Positions 6,393 to 14,259 of a stretch of DNA of 34,405 bases are shown one piece after another (positions within the stretch are counted from its first letter, which is position 1; each line of letters begins with the position of its first letter). This stretch comes from Acidobacteriota bacterium. Lineage in GTDB: Bacteria > Acidobacteriota > Vicinamibacteria > Vicinamibacterales > UBA8438. The stretch spans positions 13,446 through 47,850 of the forward strand of contig PAUN01000077.1 in NCBI GenBank assembly GCA_002712885.1. Reading direction: 5' to 3'. The notes beneath the pieces are model-generated. The model was not told where the DNA came from. It did no database searches and worked only from the letters and a program-made list of their open reading frames with translations. The translations under genes were made by a program, and so were the position numbers.

Positions 6393-8321
6393 CTAGTGGT
6401 AGTACGACATCACGCCCGGCTCGATCTTGCCGAGGAATCCCGGCGCATACTGATCGCGCAGCCAGAACTCCTTCTTCGCCTGCACGTTCACCACCGAGGG
6501 ACGGCTCTCGTCGAGCGCCACTTGATAGGCTCGCTCGAGTGCCGGCCTGAACTCGCCCGGCGTCGTCACATACTCACCGTGCGCGCCAAGCGCCTCACCG
6601 AGCTTGTCGTACCGCAGGTTCTCCTGAAACAGATGGACCGGCAATCCGACCTGATTGTTGCGTTGCCCTTCCCAGGTGCCCCACGCGTTATTGTTGTAGA
6701 CAATGACGACAGCGGGCAATCGATACTTCGAGAGGGTTTCCATCTCCATCCCGCTGTAGCCAAAACCAGCGTCACCCGTGATCGCGATGATCGGGTGGCC
6801 TTTGTAGGCGGCCTGCACCCCGGCCCCCTGCTGGACCGCCGCCGCGACCCCGATGGTGTAGCCAACGTCGGGACCAATGGCGCCGTACTGGTAGGCGCCG
6901 TTCATGATCTGTCCAGGCCGGTAGCTCCGCAGATACCGGCGCGTATATCGGGCGATACCGTACCCGCCCTGGACAATCGTCGTCCGGTCGCGTGGCAGGT
7001 TGCCGGCGTGCAGGAAGTCCGCCAGCTCCTTGCCGATGACTGACGGGTGAACGGCGTCGGTGTAGCCGAGGCCGGTCTGGTAGTACTGCTCGTTCTCCGC
7101 TTCGAACTCGGTCCTCGCGGCGGCCACTTCAGCCACCCAGGCGTCGTGACGCATCTGAGGCACGGCGGCGGCCAGTGCTTCGAGCGCCGCCTTCTCGTCG
7201 CTGACGATGCCCAGATCGATCGGGAGGTTCCGGCCAATATCCCCCGCCTCCGGATCAATCCGGATGTACTTCGTGTCCGGGCCAAAGGCGAACTCGCCCT
7301 GGGTGGGCATGCAGTATTGGCCCACCAGCAGCACCAGGTCCGCACTGGCCAGTGCGCCCGGGGCGGTACTGGCCGACAGCGTGTGGTCAGCGGGAAACTG
7401 CCCCTTGGTCGCACCGGACTCGACAACCGGAATCTGTGCCCGCTCGGCGACCTGGCGGAGAGCGTCCCACGCCCGTGTGTGGAACACGCCGTTGCTCGAC
7501 ACGATCATCGGGCGCTCGGCATCACGCAGCAACGCAACCGCCTGATCGATGGCACGCGGGTCCGGGTGCGGTTTTGTGTCGGTGCGGTACTTCGTCTTGT
7601 CGTAGAAGTACTCGATCTCGCTGGCGTCCCGGAACCGGGCGTTAGCGATCTCGGCCGGGAAGTCAAGGTGGACCGGCTTGGGCACGCCGCTCCGGAGCTG
7701 CCGGAATGCGTAACCGGCATACTCGTGCACGCGGGCCGGGGTAATCAGCCGCTTCCCGTACTTGCGCAGGCCTTCGGTGGTCGGCTGCTGATAGGCGTCC
7801 TGAATACCCCGCTCTGTGTCTTCGGCAAAAATCGTCTTGTTGCTCGCCAGCACCAGCACGGGCGACCGGGCGGCGTTGGCCGTCGCGATGCCGCAGATCA
7901 TGTCAGTGAATCCCGGCCCCTCGGTCCCGGACGTCGCGGCGACCTCGCCCGTCACACGGGTGAAGGCATCGGCTGCATGGCAGAGCGACCCTTCGTGACG
8001 ACCGCCATAGGTCGGGATACCGGTGTCGGAAATGGCGTGCACCACGCTGTAGTTGCCGGGGCAACAGAACAGCGCCGCGACACCCTCTTCCTTGCAGGCC
8101 CGCGCGAAGACTTGCGCCCCGGTCATCGGGAAATCGACGGCCGGCAGCGCGGCGTTCTTGGCGGTTTCGAATTCGTCCGGCACCCGAATCGGTGCCGTGT
8201 CCTCTTCGGCCGCAGCCAATCCGACGCTTCCAGCCCCCAGCGTTGCCGCCGTGGCACCGGCGCCCAGCACCGCCTGTTTCATGAACCGACGCCGCGAGTT
8301 CCCCTGCTTTGCACGTGGCAT
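6393..8321 (-). CDS. Tat-exported thiamine-diphosphate-dependent enzyme (acetolactate-synthase/POX superfamily)
   Basis: A 642-residue protein with a twin-arginine signal (SRRRFMK at residues 9-15, then a hydrophobic [15 protein letters not shown] stretch and an Ala-rich cleavage region). The body has the three-domain ThDP fold. The N-terminal Pyr domain carries the activating Glu in [16 protein letters not shown] central Rossmann-like domain ([14 protein letters not shown] to LVLLVGQY) follows. The C-terminal PP domain has [13 protein letters not shown], 24 residues and NN, the ThDP/Mg motif with GDA in place of GDG. ATG 8321 is fixed by AGAAGGAG about 7 bases upstream and by the Tat motif. 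Relatives include acetolactate synthase, pyruvate oxidase and oxalyl-CoA decarboxylase; the substrate is not evident. Export of a ThDP enzyme is unusual, and Tat would carry it folded with its cofactor. A class I cytochrome c gene is encoded nearby on the same strand. Confidence 0.9.
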   Translation of the reverse strand: MPRAKQGNSRRRFMKQAVLGAGATAATLGAGSVGLAAAEEDTAPIRVPDEFETAKNAALPAVDFPMTGAQVFARACKEEGVAALFCCPGNYSVVHAISDTGIPTYGGRHEGSLCHAADAFTRVTGEVAATSGTEGPGFTDMICGIATANAARSPVLVLASNKTIFAEDTERGIQDAYQQPTTEGLRKYGKRLITPARVHEYAGYAFRQLRSGVPKPVHLDFPAEIANARFRDASEIEYFYDKTKYRTDTKPHPDPRAIDQAVALLRDAERPMIVSSNGVFHTRAWDALRQVAERAQIPVVESGATKGQFPADHTLSASTAPGALASADLVLLVGQYCMPTQGEFAFGPDTKYIRIDPEAGDIGRNLPIDLGIVSDEKAALEALAAAVPQMRHDAWVAEVAAARTEFEAENEQYYQTGLGYTDAVHPSVIGKELADFLHAGNLPRDRTTIVQGGYGIARYTRRYLRSYRPGQIMNGAYQYGAIGPDVGYTIGVAAAVQQGAGVQAAYKGHPIIAITGDAGFGYSGMEMETLSKYRLPAVVIVYNNNAWGTWEGQRNNQVGLPVHLFQENLRYDKLGEALGAHGEYVTTPGEFRPALERAYQVALDESRPSVVNVQAKKEFWLRDQYAPGFLGKIEPGVMSYYH

Positions 8322-8510
8322 GTGGTCGCTCCTTCTGAATTCGCAGTTCAGAGAATGGCACGCGGGAGAGGCTGAGCGCAACCCTAACGCCGGTCGCCGT
8401 GTCCGCACCGGAGGCGGCCCCCAGTCCCTCCTGGAGTGGCCTGAAGACCCACCGGTACAGATGACCGCTTGGGAGCCAAAAGGTGGAGCATGTCGCTACT
8501 GGCTTCGTCG

Positions 8511-9983
8511 CTACGCGGTCTGAATGTGGCCACCCGGGGCAGGCGGCCACGAGCGCGGGTCCAGGTGGTCGAGTCCTCCGAAAATATCCGATGCCCAACG
8601 AAAGACGTCGTGGCCGGCCACGACGCGCCGTTGCGCGCGCATACGACGCTGACGCTCGTCGACCGGCATGTCCAGTGCTTGCTGGAGCCCGTTCGCGAAC
8701 CCTTCGACGTCGTAGGGATTGATGATGACCGCTTCTCTCAGTTCCTGCGCCGAACCGGCCATCTCGCTCAGCACCAGCACGCCGTCGAGATCGTCCCGCG
8801 CCGCGACGAACTCCTTGGCCACGAGATTCATTCCATCGTGGAGGGAACTCACGATGCAAAAGTCGGCCAATCGATACAACGCGACGAGACGTTTGATGCG
8901 GAGCGCCGATTTCCGATACCGGATCGGCCCACCGCCACCCGGGCCCGGGCCATGCTTGGTGTTCAGCGCGGCGACGCGCTGGTCGATGTCTGCCTCGACG
9001 GCCGCATAGCGGTCCAGCTTCGACCGGGACGGCACCGCGATCTGGACGAACGTCAGCTGATGGGCCAGCCCCGGGCATCGGGTGAACAAGGCGTCGAGCG
9101 CATCGAGACGCTCCGGAATCCCTTTCGTGTAGTCGAGTCGGTCGACCCCGACGCCGACCAGCGGCGTCTCGATCCGCAGCTCCCGGCGCAACCGGGCCAT
9201 CTCCGTCTCGAGGCCGGGGTCTCTGGCAATGGACTGGATGCGATCGAAGTCAACGCCGATCGGCGCGGTGCAGACCGTGGTGGTGTGGTTCGACGCATAA
9301 ACCCGACCGTGTTTCACGGTGGCCCCCAGCTCGGCGCGGGCCGCCGCCAGGAAATTGCGTCGGTCCCGCTCGAGCTGGAACGCGAGGAGATCCGTCGCCG
9401 CCAAGCCTTCAAGAATCTCTCGACGGTAGGGGCAGATCCGTAGCGTATCGGGATGCGGGAACGGAATGTGCCAGAACAGCGCGATACGCGCGTCCGGACG
9501 CCGCTGTCGCAAGTAGTGCGGCACCAGCGTGAGGTGATAGTCCTGAATGAACACCGGAGCCACTCGGTCCGGCAGCTCGTCATCGACGGCGCGTGCGAAC
9601 CGGTCGTTGACTGCTCGATACACACGCCAGTCTTCTGCCCGGAACACAGGCTTGACGTGCGCCACATGCGAGAGCGGCCATAGTCCTTCGTTGGCGAATC
9701 CCTCGTAGTAGTGCCGCTCCTCGGTTTCGCTCAGCCAGATGCGGCGAAGAGCATAGGCCGGCGCGTCCGGTGGCACCCGCACCCGGTCCCCGTCGTCGAC
9801 GACACTCTTGTCGGCGTCACCGGCGCCGTGGGCGACCCACACGCCCCCACGTTCCCGCATGAGCGCGTCCAGCGCGACCGATACCCCACCTGTCGTTGGT
9901 GACCAGGTGACGGACCCGTCTTCCGCCTTGGAGTGCAGATAAGGCTCCCGATTCGACACCACAGCCAGTGGCCGGGTGGCCAT
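8511..9983 (-). CDS. otsA: Trehalose-6-phosphate synthase OtsA (GT20)
   Basis: A 490-residue retaining glycosyltransferase of family GT20. It joins UDP-glucose (or another NDP-glucose) to glucose-6-phosphate to give trehalose-6-phosphate. Motifs in order: VVSNREPY (8-15), [10 protein letters not shown] (32-41), QDYHLTLVP (147-155), [10 protein letters not shown] (170-179), [15 protein letters not shown] (278-292), [14 protein letters not shown] (381-394) and [13 protein letters not shown] (403-415). All are canonical, so the protein should be active. ATG 9983 is chosen because homologues begin just before VVSN. The frame is open to an ATG at 10067, which would add 28 unconvincing residues, and neither start has a strong ribosome-binding site. 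It follows iscA on the same strand with about 130 bases between. otsB is 6 kb away on the other strand. Confidence 0.95.
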   Translation of the reverse strand: MATRPLAVVSNREPYLHSKAEDGSVTWSPTTGGVSVALDALMRERGGVWVAHGAGDADKSVVDDGDRVRVPPDAPAYALRRIWLSETEERHYYEGFANEGLWPLSHVAHVKPVFRAEDWRVYRAVNDRFARAVDDELPDRVAPVFIQDYHLTLVPHYLRQRRPDARIALFWHIPFPHPDTLRICPYRREILEGLAATDLLAFQLERDRRNFLAAARAELGATVKHGRVYASNHTTTVCTAPIGVDFDRIQSIARDPGLETEMARLRRELRIETPLVGVGVDRLDYTKGIPERLDALDALFTRCPGLAHQLTFVQIAVPSRSKLDRYAAVEADIDQRVAALNTKHGPGPGGGGPIRYRKSALRIKRLVALYRLADFCIVSSLHDGMNLVAKEFVAARDDLDGVLVLSEMAGSAQELREAVIINPYDVEGFANGLQQALDMPVDERQRRMRAQRRVVAGHDVFRWASDIFGGLDHLDPRSWPPAPGGHIQTA

Positions 9984-10115
9984 CGAGGATCGGGTTTGCG
10001 GCGGCGGGGGACATGTCGCTCTGGTGGACGCAGCGTGGCCCTCGGTGAAAGCCGGCGCGGCCATCACATCACCCGGAGGCTCGCCGGCGGGGACACTGGC
10101 GCGCGTGGGACCCGC

Positions 10116-10442
10116 TCACAGGCCGAACGACAGACCGCATCCGCACTCAGTCTTGGCGTGGGGATTCCGCAGAATCAAGTTCTGGCCGAGCATGTTCGGG
10201 TCACAGTCCAGCACGGTGCCGTCGAGATACTTGAAGCTCTTGGGGTCAACGAAAATCTTCGCCCCATCGTCGCTCTCAAAAATCTCGTCATCCGACGTGG
10301 GTGTCTGCTCCCACTTGAAGATGTAGCTCATACCCGAGCACCCCCCAGCCTTGACGCCCACCCGGAGACCGCCCTCGGCAATCCCCTCCTGTCGCATGGC
10401 GCTCTGGATCCGTTTCGCCGCCGCCTGGGTGATCTCAATCAT
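10116..10442 (-). CDS. iscA: A-type iron-sulfur carrier protein (IscA/ErpA/HesB family)
   Basis: A 108-residue A-type scaffold or carrier that binds an Fe-S cluster or iron and hands it to apo-proteins. The three invariant cysteines are present: Cys35 in KAGGCSGMSY, and Cys100 and Cys102 in the C-terminal ECGCGLSF. Length and motifs are those of the HesB/IscA family; IscA and ErpA cannot be separated with certainty. It lies 19 bases downstream of iscS, so it is almost surely co-transcribed with iscR-iscS. No iscU or nifU scaffold gene is in this block. Confidence 0.92.
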   Translation of the reverse strand: MIEITQAAAKRIQSAMRQEGIAEGGLRVGVKAGGCSGMSYIFKWEQTPTSDDEIFESDDGAKIFVDPKSFKYLDGTVLDCDPNMLGQNLILRNPHAKTECGCGLSFGL

Positions 10443-10461
10443 GGTCTTTTCTCAGTCTACC

Positions 10462-11688
10462 TTAGGCCCCCCGGTTCGGACGGTCTGGTGCCGCGGCCCA
10501 ACCTGGCGGCAGTTCAGGCGCGTCATCCTCGATCTCGAACACCGGGACGGGCGCCCGCAACCTGGCGACCAAGTCTCGGAGCTTCTCAACAACGTAATTA
10601 ATATCCTCGTCCGTATTGAAGCGACCGAGACCAAACCGGATCGAGGCCTGCGCCGCGGCCTCCCGCAGACCCAGCGCTGTGAGCACGTGTGACGGCGACC
10701 GACGACTCGACGAACAGGCGGCGCCCGACGACACCGCCACGTCATCGAGGCCGATCAACAGTTGCTCGCCGTCCACGCCGTCAAACGTGACATTGAGATT
10801 GTGCGGCAACCGCGACGTCATCGACCCATTGACCGAGACTCCAGGCAATGCTTGCTGGAGCCCATGCCAGAGGCGGTTGCGCAGCTGCGTCAGGCGCTCG
10901 GCCTCTTCGCTCATCTCTGCCATACACAACCGCGCCGCGTGCCCGAGACCGACGATGGCCGGAACGTTCAAGGTACCGGAACGTAGTCCCGATTCATGCC
11001 CACCGCCGTCGACGAGCGGTGTAAGCGTCAGACCGCGGCGGACATACAGCGCACCGATTCCCTTGGGCCCATACAGCTTATGGGCGGTCATCGACAGCAG
11101 GTCGATGCCATCTTCGGAGACATCGATCTTGACTTGCCCAACCGCCTGAGCGGCATCCGTATGAAACAGGGCACCGCCGGAATGGGCCACGCGGGCCAGA
11201 TCGCCGATTGGCTGGAGCACGCCGATTTCGTTGTTGGCCGACATCACGCTGACCAGCACCGTGGCCGGCGTGAGCGCGGCCGCGAGCGTGCCCACGTCGA
11301 GCAACCCGTCGCCCCGCACTGGCAGATACGAGACGGTGACCCCTTGCTGCTCCAACCGGGCGCACGGGTCCAGAATCGCCCGATGTTCCGTGCATGCCGT
11401 GACGATGTGATTGCCCCGGGCGCGGGACGCGTCCATCACACCCTTCAGTGCCAGGTTGTTTGACTCGGTGGCACCGCTCGTGAATACCACCTCTCGGGAG
11501 GTGGCTCCGATGAGCCTGGCGACCGCCAACCGGGACTCGACCACCGCGTCTCGCGCCGCCCACCCGAACTGGTGATGACGACTCGCCGCGTTGCCGTAGT
11601 ACTCACCAAAGAACGGTACCATCGCGGCGATAACGCGAGGGTCGACACGCGTCGTCGCGTGACCGTCCATGTAGATTGGCAGGTTCAT
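10462..11688 (-). CDS. iscS: Cysteine desulfurase IscS/NifS
   Basis: A 408-residue PLP enzyme of fold type I that takes sulfur from cysteine as an enzyme persulfide. Visible features are SGATESNN (71-78), His101 in TEHRAIL, Asp178 in HTDAAQ, and the PLP lysine Lys204 in SMTAHKLYGPKG. The persulfide cysteine is Cys325 in SSGAACSSSRRSPSHVL, on the long flexible loop typical of group I (IscS/NifS) enzymes. The C-terminal 25 residues (PVFEIEDDAPELPPGWAAAP) are Pro/acidic and family-atypical, perhaps a docking tail. It is placed after iscR (75-base gap) and before iscA (19-base gap). In this context it could feed both Fe-S assembly and the sulfur-carrier system upstream. Confidence 0.95.
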   Translation of the reverse strand: MNLPIYMDGHATTRVDPRVIAAMVPFFGEYYGNAASRHHQFGWAARDAVVESRLAVARLIGATSREVVFTSGATESNNLALKGVMDASRARGNHIVTACTEHRAILDPCARLEQQGVTVSYLPVRGDGLLDVGTLAAALTPATVLVSVMSANNEIGVLQPIGDLARVAHSGGALFHTDAAQAVGQVKIDVSEDGIDLLSMTAHKLYGPKGIGALYVRRGLTLTPLVDGGGHESGLRSGTLNVPAIVGLGHAARLCMAEMSEEAERLTQLRNRLWHGLQQALPGVSVNGSMTSRLPHNLNVTFDGVDGEQLLIGLDDVAVSSGAACSSSRRSPSHVLTALGLREAAAQASIRFGLGRFNTDEDINYVVEKLRDLVARLRAPVPVFEIEDDAPELPPGWAAAPDRPNRGA

Positions 11689-11763
11689 TGGTTGGTTGAA
11701 GCGGCGCGGGCATTCCTCAGACGGGGCGGCGACGTCGGCCCCTACGGCGCCTTGCCCGGGAAC

Positions 11764-12252
11764 CTACGTTTGAGGCACGTGCGCCACGGGTGGCAGCGCG
11801 TCTGGCTCCGACGAGCGAGGCGACAGCGAGATCGGCACCAGCGGGGACTCGTCCGCGGCGAGCGCCTGGAGGCTGTAGGAGGTCAGCGCCTGTACGATCT
11901 GGTCCTTGATGCGCCACAGTGGATCGCGAATATTGCAGGTGGCGAATTGTTCGCACTCGTCATCCAAACTGGTACAGGCGGTGACCATCACGGGACCATC
12001 GATCGCCTCGATGACGTCGGCCACTGAGATCCGCTCGGGCGAACGGGCGAGATGATACCCGCCACGCGTGCCATGGTGAGAGGCCAGCAAGTCCTGCCGC
12101 ACCAATCGCTGCAAGACCTTCGCCATCAGCTCGACCGGAATCCCGTAGCGCTCCGCGATCTCGCGGGCGCTCGCGGCCTCGGACTCCGGGCGCGAGGCCA
12201 AGTCTTTGACCGCCATCAGCGCGTATTCAGCCTTCTTGGAGAGTCGCAGCAT
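11764..12252 (-). CDS. iscR: Rrf2-family Fe-S regulator IscR
   Basis: A 162-residue winged-helix regulator: LSKKAEYALMAVKDLA, then SAREIAERYGIP and a recognition region ending HHGTRGGYHLAR, as in IscR. Three cysteines for a [2Fe-2S] cluster are present: Cys93, Cys100 and Cys106 in CTSLDDECEQFATC, with C-x6-C-x5-C spacing slightly wider than in E. coli IscR. RDPLW follows, as in other family members. It should sense cluster supply and control the iscS-iscA genes just downstream. It lies 48 bases behind the MoeZ-type gene, and a TACAAT at 12270-12275 may give it its own promoter. Confidence 0.92.
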   Translation of the reverse strand: MLRLSKKAEYALMAVKDLASRPESEAASAREIAERYGIPVELMAKVLQRLVRQDLLASHHGTRGGYHLARSPERISVADVIEAIDGPVMVTACTSLDDECEQFATCNIRDPLWRIKDQIVQALTSYSLQALAADESPLVPISLSPRSSEPDALPPVAHVPQT

Positions 12253-12269
12253 CGAAATACCGGTGCTTC

Positions 12270-12275
12270 ATTGTA
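12270..12275 (-). promoter_or_regulatory. Possible -10 box upstream of iscR
   Basis: TACAAT on the minus strand lies 17 bases before the iscR ATG. No good -35 is seen at 16-18 bases. If real, it lets iscR-iscS-iscA be transcribed separately from the upstream sulfur-carrier genes. I could not find a clear IscR operator. Confidence 0.3.
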
Positions 12276-12300
12276 GCCGGATTAGCCGCCCGTGGTCCCA

Positions 12301-13467
12301 TCAATACCTGGGGAGCGTTGGATCGACGCGGTCGATCCACGCCAAGATACCGCCCTGGAGATTACGCGTCCGGGTGTAACCTGCATCCCGCAACAGCGCG
12401 ACGGCCTTTCTGCTCCGAACGCCCGACTTGCAGTGCACGATCACGTCGGCGTGGCCGTCCAGCTCGGACATTCGAGCTGGAAGCTCGCCGAGCGGGATCA
12501 ACACGGAGCCGGGGATGCGGCAGATCTCGAACTCGCGCTGCTCGCGCACATCGAGCAGCAGGAACGAGTCCTGGCGATCGAGGCGTGTCTTGAGTTCTTC
12601 GACGGTTGCGTCCGTCGACCCGGAAGTCGGTGTGGCCGCTGGGACTGGCGGCGTGATTCCACAGAATTGGTCGTAGTCGATCGGGGTGGTGACGGTCGGG
12701 TGCTCGCCGCACACCGGGCAGTTCGGGTCTTGTCGCACTTTCAGTTCGCGGAACCGCATCTTGAGCGCGTCGAACAGCAAGAACCGCCCCACCAGCGATT
12801 CACCAACCCCGAGGATGAGCTTGATCGCCTCGGTGGCCTGCAAGGTCCCGACAACGCCCGGCAAGATGCCGAGCACACCGCCCTCGGCACAACTGGGCAC
12901 CAGTCCCGGCGGTGGTGGCTCTGGGAACATGCAACGGTAACAGGGACCATCCTCGGCGGCGAACACGGTTGCCTGGCCTTCGAACCGGGAAATGCTGCCG
13001 TACACGTTCGGCTTGCCCGTCAGCACGCACGCATCGTTGACCAGATAGCGCGTTGGAAAGTTGTCGGTCCCGTCGACGACCATGTCGTAGTCGGTAAACA
13101 ACCCGAGCGCATTCTGGGACGACAGCGCCATCTCGTACGTCACGACCTCGACCTCCGGGTTGAGGGCGTTCAGCCGCGCCTTGGCCGACTCGAGCTTCGA
13201 GCGCCCGACGTCCGGTGTCCCGTGGATGATCTGACGCTGCAGGTTGCTGTGGTCAACGGTGTCGAAGTCGACGATGCCGATGGTACCGACCCCGGCCGCG
13301 GTCAGATACAACGCCACTGGAGAGCCCAACCCGCCAGCGCCGATACACAACACGCGCGCCGCCTTCAATTTCAGCTGGCCCTCCATACCCACCTCGGGCA
13401 TGATGAGGTGCCGGCTGTAGCGGCCGACCTCCTCGTTGGTCAGGGCGGCCGGCCCGGCCTGGGTCAC
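12301..13467 (-). CDS. moeZ: MoeZ-type E1-like adenylyltransferase with C-terminal rhodanese domain
   Basis: A 388-residue fusion. The ThiF/MoeB domain has the ATP loop GAGGLGSP (43-50) and DFDTVDHSNLQRQ. Its zinc site has CYRC (176-179) and CPVC (250-253), and the catalytic Cys193 is in PSCAEGGVLG. The rhodanese domain (about 283-388) carries Cys346 in VHCKSGVRS. Such proteins adenylate the C-terminal Gly of a ubiquitin-like sulfur carrier and convert it to a thiocarboxylate with persulfide sulfur from the rhodanese. The start GTG 13467 overlaps the stop of the sulfur-carrier gene (GTGA) and has GGAGGG 5-6 bases ahead. A GTG two codons earlier (13473) would sit directly on the ribosome-binding site. 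Adjacency to the CysO-like gene makes it the likely activating enzyme. Confidence 0.92.
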   Translation of the reverse strand: MTQAGPAALTNEEVGRYSRHLIMPEVGMEGQLKLKAARVLCIGAGGLGSPVALYLTAAGVGTIGIVDFDTVDHSNLQRQIIHGTPDVGRSKLESAKARLNALNPEVEVVTYEMALSSQNALGLFTDYDMVVDGTDNFPTRYLVNDACVLTGKPNVYGSISRFEGQATVFAAEDGPCYRCMFPEPPPPGLVPSCAEGGVLGILPGVVGTLQATEAIKLILGVGESLVGRFLLFDALKMRFRELKVRQDPNCPVCGEHPTVTTPIDYDQFCGITPPVPAATPTSGSTDATVEELKTRLDRQDSFLLLDVREQREFEICRIPGSVLIPLGELPARMSELDGHADVIVHCKSGVRSRKAVALLRDAGYTRTRNLQGGILAWIDRVDPTLPRY

Positions 13468-13748
13468 GACCACCCTCCACCCGCCACGGAGGGAATGATG
13501 CTCACGGTGTCGTCCGCGGTCACGGGCGTCTGGTCCTTCTCGAGATATCGGATGTCGTCATCGTTCAGGTAGATGTTGACGAAGTTGCGGCGCGTACCGT
13601 CTTCCGCGTACAGATGCTTGCGGAGGTCGGCGTACCGCGTCGTGAGGTTCGCGAGCAATTCACCAACGGTGGCGCCTTCGGCCTCGACCTCATCGAGCTG
13701 GTCGGTGTAGCCGCGAAGGGGCGTCGGAATCAGAATCTTGGTTGCCAT
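13464..13748 (-). CDS. cysO: CysO/MoaD-like ubiquitin-fold sulfur carrier with extra C-terminal residues
   Basis: A 94-residue beta-grasp sulfur carrier. It resembles mycobacterial CysO: an opening IPTPLRGYTDQ, a central RNFVNIYLNDDDIRY, and a closing DDTVSIIPSVAGG. CysO ends at GG and is charged as a C-terminal thiocarboxylate. Here the chain continues: Gly90-Gly91-Gly92-Trp93-Ser94 before TGA. The two or three residues beyond GG must be removed before adenylation is possible. This parallels QbsE-type carriers, which end in GG plus two residues and are trimmed by a JAMM protease. ATG 13748 has a GAAGGA ribosome-binding site (agaaggacgacc). It lies 85 bases after the JAMM protease gene and overlaps the E1 gene. 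Confidence 0.9.
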   Translation of the reverse strand: MATKILIPTPLRGYTDQLDEVEAEGATVGELLANLTTRYADLRKHLYAEDGTRRNFVNIYLNDDDIRYLEKDQTPVTADDTVSIIPSVAGGGWS

Positions 13749-13756
13749 GGTCGTCC

Positions 13757-13820
13757 TTCTCTCAGACGGGGCTGCGCCCCGAACCCGCACGCGGCCGCGG
13801 GGCGCCCATTGTCGGGGGGC
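13757..13820. repeat. Dispersed intergenic repeat, short copy
   Basis: CAGACGGGGCTGCG-CCCGAACCC here, followed by CGGCCGCGGGGCGC and CATTGTCG, matches the reverse complement of 19400-19503. A block of about 42 bases present in that longer copy is missing here. CGGGGC-TGC-GCCCCG forms a short hairpin. It sits between the JAMM protease and sulfur-carrier genes inside the operon. Confidence 0.6.
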
Positions 13821-13833
13821 TTTGTTTTGTCCA

Positions 13834-14259
13834 TCAATCGTGCTCCACCGCGACCGGTTCTTCCTCGAATGCCGACCGATCTTCTCGTAGACGCCAAGAG
13901 GTCAGCGCGCGCGGCGTGGACCGCTCCACCGCGACGATGACGTACGCGAATGCGGGCCACGCGTGGTCGAGGTCGTACTGCGACGGTCGGGCCCGGCTGT
14001 CCGGATGCGAGTGGTAGAACCCGATCAACTCGGCATCCAGCGCCGCGGCTCGCCGTTCTGCCACGAGGTAGTCGACCGGCCGAACCAAGAATCGCCGGCG
14101 CGGCCCCTCGTCGGTGCTGTTGGGCAACGCCAACGCCTCCGTTACCACGTGGTCGCGTCCGATCAACGCGCCGCAACACTCATGCGGGTACGCCTCGCGG
14201 CCGTGCCGGCGGATCCCGCGGTCAGCATCGGCCTGGAGCACGAGCGTCTGGGGCGCCAT
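13834..14259 (-). CDS. mec: JAMM/MPN+ metalloprotease (Mec/QbsD-like)
   Basis: A 141-residue single-domain JAMM protease. The zinc site is complete: Glu27 in YPHECCG, His83 and His85 in YHSHPDSRARPSQYD, Ser93, and Asp96, spaced HxHx7SxxD. In mycobacteria Mec cleaves cysteine off the CysO-cysteine adduct. In QbsD-type systems the relative trims residues after the GG of the carrier. Either or both roles fit here because the neighbouring carrier ends in GGGWS. ATG 14259 overlaps the cysM stop (TGATG), giving tight translational coupling. An upstream in-frame start inside cysM was rejected for that reason. Confidence 0.93.
   Translation of the reverse strand: MAPQTLVLQADADRGIRRHGREAYPHECCGALIGRDHVVTEALALPNSTDEGPRRRFLVRPVDYLVAERRAAALDAELIGFYHSHPDSRARPSQYDLDHAWPAFAYVIVAVERSTPRALTSWRLREDRSAFEEEPVAVEHD

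Noticed and set aside
7047-8375. 442-codon plus-strand frame opposite the ThDP-enzyme gene
   Set aside because: The minus strand has a complete enzyme with a ribosome-binding site and Tat signal. The plus frame is low-complexity and mirrors its codons.
11711-11766. Possible fourth copy of the dispersed repeat between iscS and iscR
   Set aside because: It shares only CTCAGACGGGGC and GGGAACCTA with the other copies. The rest does not align and the module order differs, so chance is possible.
12292-13572. 426-codon plus-strand frame opposite the MoeZ-type gene
   Set aside because: No start signal or family motif; it is antisense to a fully canonical protein.
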